Assembly: GCA_902793295.1 (NCBI GenBank)
Contig: CADBDA010000005.1
Location: 62,001 to 126,000, forward strand
DNA: 64,000 nucleotides
Source of the DNA: an uncultured Bacteroidota bacterium
Lineage (GTDB): Bacteria; Bacteroidota; Bacteroidia; Bacteroidales; P3
Direction: 5' to 3'
The notes beneath the pieces were generated by a model. It was not told the origin of the DNA, did no database searches, and worked only from the letters and a program-made list of their open reading frames with translations. This document shows, piece by piece, positions 26,701 to 34,483 of this stretch. The first letter of the stretch is position 1. Each line of letters starts with the position of its first letter. Position numbers and translations under genes: made by a program.

Positions 26701-27912
26701 ATGGAAAAAGATCTGAGCTATATCATCCCTCCGGTTCCGCGCGAATTGATCAAGGCGGAACTGTCGGAACGTAATTTCCTGCGCAACACATCGCGTGGTG
26801 GCAAGGAAATCTATGTCACCACCGCTCATCTCTCGCCAAACATCATGCGCGAGATCGGCCGTCTGCGCGAACTGTCGTTCGCTTCCGAAGGGGGTGGCAC
26901 CGGCAAAGAGGTCGATATCGACGAGTTCGACTTGCTGCCCGAGCCGTACTGCTTCAAGCAGCTGATTGTGTGGAGCCCCGACGATGAGGAAATCGTGGGC
27001 GGCTACCGCTTCATCCATGGTAGCAACATGTACCGCTCGGTCGATGGGCTCATCAGTACCCCGACGGCCGAACTGTTCCATTATACCGACGATTTCATCG
27101 AAAACTACCTGCCGTTCACCATCGAATTGGGACGCTCCTTCGTCCAGCCGGCTTTCCAGCCTTCCACCGACATGCGTAAGGGCCTCTATTCGCTCGACAA
27201 CCTCTGGGATGGCCTTGCCACCATCGCTGTCGAGGTGCCGGAAACACGCTATTTCTTCGGCAAAATCACCATGTACCCGCACATGAACCGCCGCGCCAAG
27301 GATATGATCCTCTATTTCTACCAGAAGCATTTCCCCGATCGCGACGGCTTGGTGTGGCCCTTGGAACCTATGCAGATCGAAACGGACTACAACGAACTGC
27401 ACCGGCTCTTTGTGGGTCGGAACTACAAGGAGGATTACCAGATACTGCTCCACTCGGTCCGCGAACTGGGCTCCTATGTGCCGCCTCTGGTCAATGCCTA
27501 CATGAACCTCTCGGCCACCATGCGTTCGTTCGGCACGGCCTACAACCACGATTTCGGCGAAACCGACGAGACGGGTATCCTGCTCACTTTGCGCGACATT
27601 TACCCCGAAAAGAAAGACCGTCATTTCGATAGCTACGAAATGCGAAATCAGTCGTTCGAACGACATAAATTATTTAAAATCAATATGCAAAAGCTGCCTT
27701 GGTGGAAAAGCTCCGTCAAAGACGAGGAACGTCAGGTGCTGCAGGACTTGCGCGACGCCAAGAAGGCTCGTATGCGTGCCGAAGCGGCCGAATCGCCTGA
27801 GGAAAAGCGTCAGCTGCGTCAGCATCGCCGCCAACAACGCCGCGAACAGCGTCGTCAGCAGCGCCGCGAAATGTTCGAAAACTTCCGCCGCAACAAGAAA
27901 AACAAAAGCTGA
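26701..27912 (+). CDS. glsB: GNAT-fold N-acyltransferase, candidate GlsB
   Basis: 403 residues. The core (about 20-330) is an OlsB/HlyC-like N-acyltransferase: EIVGGYRFIHG, then LPFTIELGRSFVQPAFQ and YSLDNLWDGLATI. GlsB attaches a 3-hydroxy acyl chain to glycine, the first step of glycine-lipid synthesis in Bacteroidetes; assignment rests on pairing with the PlsC-type gene just upstream. The last 45 residues are an arginine/glutamine-rich tail (QLRQHRRQQRREQRRQQRRE) that could bind acidic lipid or RNA and is unusual for the family. Start ATG 26701. Confidence 0.72.
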   Translation: MEKDLSYIIPPVPRELIKAELSERNFLRNTSRGGKEIYVTTAHLSPNIMREIGRLRELSFASEGGGTGKEVDIDEFDLLPEPYCFKQLIVWSPDDEEIVGGYRFIHGSNMYRSVDGLISTPTAELFHYTDDFIENYLPFTIELGRSFVQPAFQPSTDMRKGLYSLDNLWDGLATIAVEVPETRYFFGKITMYPHMNRRAKDMILYFYQKHFPDRDGLVWPLEPMQIETDYNELHRLFVGRNYKEDYQILLHSVRELGSYVPPLVNAYMNLSATMRSFGTAYNHDFGETDETGILLTLRDIYPEKKDRHFDSYEMRNQSFERHKLFKINMQKLPWWKSSVKDEERQVLQDLRDAKKARMRAEAAESPEEKRQLRQHRRQQRREQRRQQRREMFENFRRNKKNKS

Positions 27913-28075
27913 ACAGCTGTTGGATTGTGGTTCTTGAAAAACGAATCGGTGATCGCATTCGTGATAATTAATATAGTATTATAGTCCATCGCGTGGCTGT
28001 TCGTGTCTGGAAACCAAATAAAAACGTTACCCTTTGCCAGATTGATTGTTAAAAAGTAATTCTTAAATTGTTTTC

Positions 28076-28690
28076 ATGGATATCAAGACTGCCGAATTTG
28101 TTGTCAGCAACAGCGATTATCGCAAATGCCCCAACACGGGTTTGCCGGAGTATGCCTTCATCGGCCGTTCGAATGTGGGCAAGTCGTCGCTCATCAATAT
28201 GCTTACCCGCAATAAGGGATTGGCCAAGACAAGTGTGCGACCGGGCAAAACTCAGTTGATCAACCATTTCCTTATCAACGGGAAGTGGTATATCGTCGAC
28301 CTGCCGGGTTATGGCTTCGCTCGCGTCTCAAAGACTTCTCGTGCCGCCTGGCAAAAGATGATTTCGGACTACTTCCTGCACCGCGAATCGCTCGTCAATA
28401 CCTTCGTCCTCATTGATTCCCGCATCCCTCCCCAACGCATCGATTTGGATTTCGTCAATTTCTTGGGACAGAATGGGGTCCCGCTATCCATTGTCTTCAC
28501 CAAGGTGGACAAACAGAACCAGCGTGAGACGGCACTCAATGTCAACGCCTTCAAAAAAGCCCTCTCCGAGACTTGGGAGGAACTTCCGCTGATGTTTGTC
28601 ACGTCGTCCGCCACCGGATTTGGGCGCGACAAACTGCTCGATTATATCGCTTCCATCAACGAGTCTCTCTCCACGACTCCCAATCCGTAA
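28076..28690 (+). CDS. engB: Ribosome biogenesis GTPase EngB/YsxC
   Basis: 204 residues of a TRAFAC GTPase: G1 GRSNVGKSS (about residues 28-36), G2 threonine in the GKTQLINHF stretch, G3 DLPGYGFA, G4 TKVDK, G5 TSSATG. EngB assists late 50S assembly and was once linked to septation. It is followed 54 nt later by dacB, probably in one transcript. The 163-nt upstream gap has no clear promoter box. Confidence 0.96.
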   Translation: MDIKTAEFVVSNSDYRKCPNTGLPEYAFIGRSNVGKSSLINMLTRNKGLAKTSVRPGKTQLINHFLINGKWYIVDLPGYGFARVSKTSRAAWQKMISDYFLHRESLVNTFVLIDSRIPPQRIDLDFVNFLGQNGVPLSIVFTKVDKQNQRETALNVNAFKKALSETWEELPLMFVTSSATGFGRDKLLDYIASINESLSTTPNP

Positions 28691-28744
28691 CGGTTCCACC
28701 AGACACCTCGTCTCGCATCTTTATTCTTTTCTCCTTTATCTGTT

Positions 28745-30199
28745 ATGAAAAAAAGTATTCTATATATAGTCTCTTTTCTCCTCTTGCTTCCGGTTGGTGG
28801 CAAGGCTCAGAATGTCGATGCGCTCTCGAAAGCGGTCAACGACCTGTCGCGCGAAGAGTCGCTGAAGCATGCCACACTGGCGGTGAGCGTCTACAAAATC
28901 GACTCGAAAAAGGAGGTGTTCTCTTTCAACCCCCAACGTGCCGTCATCCCTGCGTCGGTCACCAAGCTGTTCACCACAGCTGCCGGCTTCGACCAGCTGG
29001 GGAGCAATTACCGTTTCACGACCACTTTGGCCTATTCTGGCAATATCGATGCTAACGGCAACCTGAATGGCGACCTCTATATCTTGGGCGGTGGCGACCC
29101 CTTGCTGGGTTCCTATCGCTACAAGCAGACGGTGCCTGACTCGGTCTTTGCCTCGTGGTACCGGGCCGTCAGCCGGGCTGGCATCCGTGCCGTGCTTGGC
29201 AGGGTCTACTACGATGCGACAATCTTCGACCGTCACCCGCTCCACGACTCCTGGGAATGGGGCGACGTGGGCAACTACTATGCGGGCGGCGTTATGGGCC
29301 TCAATTTCCATGAGAATATGTTCTTCATCTATTTCAACCCGGGCAGTAGGGTGGGGCACCCGGCAACCATTGCTCGTGTGGCTCCCAAGGGGCTCATGGT
29401 GCAGACGTTGAACGAGGTGATGACTGGACCGGCCAAGTCGGGCGACAATGTGGTGGTCTACGGCGATCCCATGTCACCATTCCGCACCTGCACGGGCACC
29501 ATCCCTCTCGACGCCAAGAATTACTCCATCCGTGCTTCGTTGCCACAACCGGGACAGGCCTGTGCCGATCTTTTTACCGCTTACCTGCGCGATCATAAAA
29601 TCAAGGTGTCGGGTGCCGGTGCCGAGGCCATGATGCGACCCAACAATCTGACGACGCTGGTCGATATCACCTCGCCCACCTATTATGTCATTGCACAATA
29701 CACCAACATGACTTCCAACAACACCTATGCCGAGGCTATCTACAAGTATATGGGATTCAAGGCTTATGGCATGGGCTCCTTCGCCAATGGGGGTCGGGTG
29801 GTGTACGATTTCCTGAAGCGCTACAATGTCGATGCCAGCGGCATCCGTCTCGAAGACGGCAGCGGTCTGTCGCGCTGCAACCGCGTGACGACCGATTTCG
29901 TGTGCCGTTTCCTTCTGGCCATGTCGCAGGCCAAGTTCTTCAAGGATTTCCAGTCCTCGTTGGCTCTTGCTGGCGAAAACGGGACGGTCAAGAATCTGCT
30001 CAAAGATCTGCCGGCCGGTTACAAGGTGCGTATGAAGACGGGCACCATCAACAGCGTCCGTGCCTTCGCGGGCTACGTCTCCACTCCCAAAGGCTCCCAG
30101 TATTGCTTCGCCGTCATCTGCAACGACTTCGACTGCTCCGGAGCGCAGATGCGCTCCAAACTGGAGAAGATTATTCTCAAAATAGCCACCCTTGAGTAG
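28745..30199 (+). CDS. dacB: D-alanyl-D-alanine carboxypeptidase/endopeptidase (PBP4, peptidase S13)
   Basis: 484 residues with a signal peptide (about 1-21, ending GGKAQ). The penicillin-binding active site is complete: SVTK (71-74), SNN (about 324), KTG (about 431-433), with the large inserted domains typical of S13 enzymes between the first two. PBP4 trims peptide side chains and cross-links of peptidoglycan in the periplasm. It converges on mreB with a shared terminator. Confidence 0.95.
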   Translation: MKKSILYIVSFLLLLPVGGKAQNVDALSKAVNDLSREESLKHATLAVSVYKIDSKKEVFSFNPQRAVIPASVTKLFTTAAGFDQLGSNYRFTTTLAYSGNIDANGNLNGDLYILGGGDPLLGSYRYKQTVPDSVFASWYRAVSRAGIRAVLGRVYYDATIFDRHPLHDSWEWGDVGNYYAGGVMGLNFHENMFFIYFNPGSRVGHPATIARVAPKGLMVQTLNEVMTGPAKSGDNVVVYGDPMSPFRTCTGTIPLDAKNYSIRASLPQPGQACADLFTAYLRDHKIKVSGAGAEAMMRPNNLTTLVDITSPTYYVIAQYTNMTSNNTYAEAIYKYMGFKAYGMGSFANGGRVVYDFLKRYNVDASGIRLEDGSGLSRCNRVTTDFVCRFLLAMSQAKFFKDFQSSLALAGENGTVKNLLKDLPAGYKVRMKTGTINSVRAFAGYVSTPKGSQYCFAVICNDFDCSGAQMRSKLEKIILKIATLE

Positions 30200-30263
30200 T
30201 ACCCGATAATAATAAAGGTATAATATAAAAAGGTGCTCCTAAAAAAAAGTGCTCCATAAGTAT

Positions 30264-30303
30264 AAAAATAAGGCGCTCCCACAGGGGAACGCCTTATTTT
30301 TAT
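30264..30303. terminator. Bidirectional terminator between dacB and mreB
   Basis: AAAATAAGGCG and CGCCTTATTTT form a long stem with an inner CTCCC/GGGGA pairing; A-runs and T-runs flank both sides. Two further GTGCTCC copies precede it at about 30233-30254. Confidence 0.88.
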
Positions 30304-30318
30304 ACGTACGATCGATTT

Positions 30319-31341
30319 TTATTTGATCAGGAACGAGAACTTGTTGAAGTTCTTCAGTGCGATGCCGGTACCGCGGGCCACAGCACGCAGGGGGTCTTCG
30401 GCAATATGCACCTTCAGCTTGGTCTTGGAAGCAATGCGCTGGTCGAGTCCGCGAAGCAGAGAACCACCACCGGCCAGATAGATGCCGCTCTTGTAGATGT
30501 CGGCTGCCAGTTCGGGCGGCGTGTCGGCGAGGGTTTCGAGAATGGCCGACTCGATGCGGGCAATCGATTTGTCCAAAGCATGGGCTATCTCTTTGTAGTT
30601 CACGAGGATGTTCTTCGGAAGTCCGGTCAGCAGGTCACGACCCAGGGTTTCGTAGTCGTCTGGCGGGTTCTCCAGTTCGGGTACGGCCGAACCGACAGAA
30701 ATCTTCACCTTCTCAGCAGTGCGGATGCCGATGACGATGTTGTGCTGCTTGCGCATGTATTCCACAACGTTCTCGTTGAATTCGTCGCCTGCCACCTTGA
30801 TGCTCTTGTTGCAGACGATACCGCCCAGCGAAATCACGGCGATTTCAGCGGTGCCGCCTCCAATGTCGACAATCATGTTGCCATAGGGCTCCAGCACGTC
30901 GATGCCGATACCGATGGCGGCGGCCATGGGCTCGTGTATCATGCGGATCTCTTTGGCACCGGCCTGCTCGGCACTTTCGCGCACGGCACGCTCTTCGACG
31001 TTGGTGATGCCCGAAGGTATGCAGATGACCATACGCAGTGCCGGCGGCATGAAGCTGCGGCTGATATTGGTCATTTTGATGAGTTCGCGAATCATGTGCT
31101 GTGCCATTTCAAAATCGGCAATGACACCGCCTTTCAGGGGCCGGATGGTCTCGATGTTCTTGTTGTTCTTGCCGTCCATCTGCTGTGCCCTTTTGCCTAC
31201 GGCCATGATCTTGTTCGTCGTCTTGTCGAGGGCCACAATCGATGGTTCGTCAATGACCACCTGGTCGTTGTAGATCACAATGGAGTTGGCGGTGCCTAAG
31301 TCCATTGCCAGTTCTCTGTTGAAGAATGAGAAAAGTCCCAT
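30319..31341 (-). CDS. mreB: Rod shape-determining protein MreB
   Basis: 340 residues of the actin-like fold: phosphate-1 motif AMDLGTANS, connect-1 and phosphate-2 around IVDIGGGTAEIAVISLGG, and the adenosine motif YLAGGGSLLRGLDQ. MreB forms membrane filaments that steer side-wall synthesis. The N-terminus MGLFSFFNRE is a short amphipathic membrane-binding helix. It follows purH by 117 nt as in other Bacteroidetes, but mreC, mreD, pbp2 and rodA, which normally come next, are absent; a terminator and convergent dacB follow. Confidence 0.97.
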   Translation of the reverse strand: MGLFSFFNRELAMDLGTANSIVIYNDQVVIDEPSIVALDKTTNKIMAVGKRAQQMDGKNNKNIETIRPLKGGVIADFEMAQHMIRELIKMTNISRSFMPPALRMVICIPSGITNVEERAVRESAEQAGAKEIRMIHEPMAAAIGIGIDVLEPYGNMIVDIGGGTAEIAVISLGGIVCNKSIKVAGDEFNENVVEYMRKQHNIVIGIRTAEKVKISVGSAVPELENPPDDYETLGRDLLTGLPKNILVNYKEIAHALDKSIARIESAILETLADTPPELAADIYKSGIYLAGGGSLLRGLDQRIASKTKLKVHIAEDPLRAVARGTGIALKNFNKFSFLIK

Positions 31342-31458
31342 ATACTATCGATAAATCTTTAATGTGTCTGTTTTTTTCTTCCTATAATACGGAAAAGTGT
31401 TTTTTTTGTTTCATTATTTTGTCGACGTCGGTTCATTTTTCGACGTCCAATCCTCATT

Positions 31459-32985
31459 CTAGTGCTTGAAGTGGCGTTTGCCGGTGATGACCATGGCCAT
31501 GGCATTCTTTTCGCAGTAGTCGATGCTGTCCTGGTCGTGGATGGAGCCGCCGGGATGAACCACACCGGTGATGCCGGCCTGGTGCGCTATTTCGACGCAG
31601 TCGGGGAAGGGGAAGAAGGCATCGCTGGCCATCACAGCGCCGTTGAGGTCGAAGCCGAACGACTGGGCCTTGGCGATGGCCTGACGCAGTGCGTCGACAC
31701 GGCTGGTTTGGCCGGTGCCGCTGGCCAGCAGCTGTCCGTTCTTGGCCAGCACAATGGCGTTGCTCTTGGTGTGTTTCACCAGTATGGTGGCGAAGGCCAT
31801 GTCGGCTGCCATGTCGGGCGTCACCTTGGTGGATGTGACGCTCTGGGTGAGTTCGTCGGCCTTGGGAACCACGGTGTCGCGCTCCTGCACCAGTACGCCG
31901 TTGAGCACGTTGCGGAACATGGTGTTACTCATCTGGAAGTTCTTGCGGCGCAGAATGATGCGGTTTTTCTTGCCGCGCAGTATGGTGAGGGCTTCGTCGT
32001 CGTAGTCGGGGGCGATGCACACCTCGAAGAAGATTTTGTGCATCTCTTCGGCCACCTCTTTGGTGACGGTGCGGTTGGTGATAAGGATGCCGCCGAAGGC
32101 GCTGACGGGGTCGCCGGCCAGGGCGTCTTTCCATGCGTCAAGCAGGCTGTCGCGGCAGGCCATGCCGCAGGCGTTGTTGTGCTTGAGGATGGCAAAGGCG
32201 GTCTGGTCCATGTCGTCAATCAGACAGCAGGCGGCGTCGATGTCGCCCAGGTTGTTGTAGCTGATTTCTTTGCCGTTCAGCTTGTCGAAACAGGTGTCGA
32301 TATCGCCGTAGAACCAGCCCTTCTGGTGGGGGTTCTCGCCGTAGCGCAGGGTGGAGCAGTGGTTGACGCTGCATTTGAAGACGGGCATCTGTTCGGTTTC
32401 GTTGAAGTGGTTGAAGATGGCCGTGTCGTAGTGGCTGCTGACGCCAAAGGCATAGGCTGCAAAGCGGTGGCGGTCCTCCAGGGTGGTGCCGCCGTCCTGC
32501 TCGGTGTAGAGTTTCAGGAATTCGGCATAGTGGTCCACCGAGGGAACGATGACGACATCTTTGTAGTTCTTGGCGGCGGCGCGTATCAGCGAGATGCCTC
32601 CAATGTCGATTTTCTCGATGATGTCCTGCTCGGCGGCGCCGCTGGCCACGGTCTGTTCAAAGGGGTAGAGGTCCACGATGACGAGGTCGATTTCAGGAAT
32701 CTCGTATTCGGTCAGCTGCTCTCCGTCGCTGTACATGTCACGACGACTCAGTATGCCGCCGAACACTTTGGGATGCAGTGTCTTCACACGGCCTCCGAGA
32801 ATGGAGGGGTAGCCTGTCAGGCTCTCCACCGTCACGGCGTCGATGCCCAGGTCTTTGATGAATTTGTATGTTCCGCCAGTCGAATAGATGGTCACACCTT
32901 GTTTGTCAAGTGCCTTTACGATGTCCTCCAGTCCGTCTTTGTAGTAGACTGATATGAGGGCTGATTTTATGTGTTTGATATCCAT
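31459..32985 (-). CDS. purH: Bifunctional AICAR formyltransferase/IMP cyclohydrolase
   Basis: 508 residues. The N-terminal IMP cyclohydrolase (MGS-like, about 1-190) has STGGTYKFI, GRVKTLHPKVFGG and IDIGGISLIRAAAKN. The C-terminal AICAR transformylase (about 200-508) has RYGENPHQ, KHNNACG and ASDAFFPFPD, ending in GGSIHDQDSIDYC and the GKRHFKH tail. It catalyses the last two steps of IMP synthesis. A TAnnTTTG promoter lies 87 nt upstream, and a 26-bp palindrome is in the leader. Confidence 0.97.
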   Translation of the reverse strand: MDIKHIKSALISVYYKDGLEDIVKALDKQGVTIYSTGGTYKFIKDLGIDAVTVESLTGYPSILGGRVKTLHPKVFGGILSRRDMYSDGEQLTEYEIPEIDLVIVDLYPFEQTVASGAAEQDIIEKIDIGGISLIRAAAKNYKDVVIVPSVDHYAEFLKLYTEQDGGTTLEDRHRFAAYAFGVSSHYDTAIFNHFNETEQMPVFKCSVNHCSTLRYGENPHQKGWFYGDIDTCFDKLNGKEISYNNLGDIDAACCLIDDMDQTAFAILKHNNACGMACRDSLLDAWKDALAGDPVSAFGGILITNRTVTKEVAEEMHKIFFEVCIAPDYDDEALTILRGKKNRIILRRKNFQMSNTMFRNVLNGVLVQERDTVVPKADELTQSVTSTKVTPDMAADMAFATILVKHTKSNAIVLAKNGQLLASGTGQTSRVDALRQAIAKAQSFGFDLNGAVMASDAFFPFPDCVEIAHQAGITGVVHPGGSIHDQDSIDYCEKNAMAMVITGKRHFKH

Positions 32986-33028
32986 GTATTATTGTTTTTA
33001 TATATTATTATGCATAACAAAATATTGA

Positions 33029-33054
33029 CAATGCACTACTTAAGTGGTGCATTG
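33029..33054. promoter_or_regulatory. 26-bp palindrome in the purH leader
   Basis: CAATGCACTACTT and AAGTGGTGCATTG form an inverted repeat with one mismatched pair and no spacer, centred between the purH -7 box and its ATG. It could be a repressor operator or a leader hairpin; there is no T-run. Confidence 0.6.
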
Positions 33055-33071
33055 CTTTGAAGTGCCACGTG

Positions 33072-33079
33072 CAAAAGTA
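33072..33079 (-). promoter_or_regulatory. -7 element of purH-mreB
   Basis: TACTTTTG on the minus strand (TAnnTTTG), 87 nt before the purH ATG. Confidence 0.6.
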
Positions 33080-33159
33080 CAACCTTTTTCTGTTTCTGGC
33101 AAAACTTTTTGCTCGGTGGTGCTGTTTTGGGGCTTCTTTCCTGCCGGAAGCGGCAATGG

Positions 33160-34260
33160 TCAGTCGCCGAATTCGATGCCGACACCTTTGGCGGTGTGGA
33201 CCAGCCGGCTGTTGGGCGCGATGAGGTTTTGCTCGCGCACGGCTTCTTCGAGCGACACGCCCACGATGTCGGGGTGGTGGTAGGCCACCATCTGTCCGAA
33301 GCGTCCTTCCAAGACGAATTCCATAGCACGCACGCCGAATTCGGTGGCCAACACGCGGTCGAAAGCGATGGGGGTGCCGCCACGCTGCAGGTGGCCCAGT
33401 ATGGTGTAGCGGATGTCGTGCTCCACGCCTGCGGCCTTCAGGTCGGCAGCCAGCTGTTCGCCGATGCCGCCCAGCTTCACGTGCTGGTAGCCCACTTCGC
33501 CGGTCTCGGTGCCGGTCACGGTGCCGCCTTTGGGCAGGGCGCCTTCGGCCACCACGATGATGCAGTAGCCACGGCGCTTGTTGTAGCGCTGCTCTATCTT
33601 GGCTTTGATTTTTTCGAGGTCGTAGGGTATCTCAGGAATCAGACAGATGTCGGCCCCGCCGGCAATGGCGCTGTGCAGTGCTATCCAGCCGGCGTCGCGA
33701 CCCATCACCTCCATGATGAATACGCGGTTGTGGCTGGCAGCGGTGGTCACCAGCTTGTCGATGGCATCGGTGCATATCTGTACGGCGGTTTGGAAACCGA
33801 AGGTGTAGTCGGTCATCGACAGGTCGTTGTCGATGGTCTTCGGCACTCCGACAATGTTCAACCCTTTGTTGTAGAGACCCAGCGAGATGCGCTGGCTGCC
33901 GTCGCCGCCGATATTGATGACGGCGTCGATGCCCAGATACTGCAGTTTGCGAAGCATCTCGTCGCTGCGGTCGACAGTGGTCCAGCTGCCGTCGCTGTTC
34001 TTCACGGGCCATGCAAAGGGGCCTCCCTTGTTGGTGGTGCCGATGATGGTGCCGCCCTGTATCTGCAGCCCTTCCACTCGTTTCTCGTCAAGGATTTCAA
34101 TTTCGGTGGGCTCGCGCAGCACGCCGTTGAACGATTCGATGCAGCCTACCACCTCCCAGTCTTTCTCCTGCGAGGCGCGCTTCACGATGCCGCGTATCAC
34201 GGCGTTCAGTCCCGGACAGTCGCCGCCACCGGTCAATACCATTACTCTTTTCAGTGCCAT
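33160..34260 (-). CDS. pfkA: 6-phosphofructokinase, G104/K124-type
   Basis: 366 residues. GGGDCPGLNAVIRG at the start, NIGGDGSQRI, and PKTIDNDL identify a phosphofructokinase, which phosphorylates fructose 6-phosphate in glycolysis; MGRDAGW and HLQRGG complete the substrate site. In E. coli PfkA numbering the donor-specific positions read Gly104 (GGDGS) and Lys124 (PKTIDND). Gly104 favours ATP, while Lys124 is common in PPi enzymes and in the mixed group III, so the phosphoryl donor is uncertain. Start is ATG 34260; 24 codons upstream in frame have no signal-like or conserved features. Monocistronic. Confidence 0.93.
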   Translation of the reverse strand: MALKRVMVLTGGGDCPGLNAVIRGIVKRASQEKDWEVVGCIESFNGVLREPTEIEILDEKRVEGLQIQGGTIIGTTNKGGPFAWPVKNSDGSWTTVDRSDEMLRKLQYLGIDAVINIGGDGSQRISLGLYNKGLNIVGVPKTIDNDLSMTDYTFGFQTAVQICTDAIDKLVTTAASHNRVFIMEVMGRDAGWIALHSAIAGGADICLIPEIPYDLEKIKAKIEQRYNKRRGYCIIVVAEGALPKGGTVTGTETGEVGYQHVKLGGIGEQLAADLKAAGVEHDIRYTILGHLQRGGTPIAFDRVLATEFGVRAMEFVLEGRFGQMVAYHHPDIVGVSLEEAVREQNLIAPNSRLVHTAKGVGIEFGD

Positions 34261-34347
34261 ATTGATGGTTTCTTGATGGGTTAGTTGCGTGTTAAAAGTT
34301 TGGATTCTATTGGGTTGTGTCATTTTAACCATCGAAAATCCAACTTA

Positions 34348-34355
34348 CAAAGATA
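34348..34355 (-). promoter_or_regulatory. -7 element of pfkA
   Basis: TATCTTTG on the minus strand (TAnnTTTG), about 88 nt before the pfkA ATG. Confidence 0.55.
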
Positions 34356-34439
34356 TTTTTTTTCTCCAAACAATGCAAAAAAATCTCATTTTGAGCCTTC
34401 TTTTGCTTTGTCGGTTGCCCCTAGTGTCAAAAAAAAACT

Positions 34440-34447
34440 TATTTTTG
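34440..34447 (+). promoter_or_regulatory. -7 element of the SpoIIE-type phosphatase
   Basis: TATTTTTG (TAnnTTTG) with a TTG at 34415-34417 about 22 nt upstream; 36 nt before the ATG at 34484. It excludes the longer in-frame start at 34289. Confidence 0.6.
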
Positions 34448-34483
34448 CACGATAAAACAATTGGATTATTTTACAATAATATA

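Noticed and set aside
34289..34483. 65-codon N-terminal extension of the SpoIIE-type phosphatase
   Set aside because: A TAnnTTTG promoter at 34440-34447 lies inside it and the ATG at 34484 gives a normal membrane anchor.
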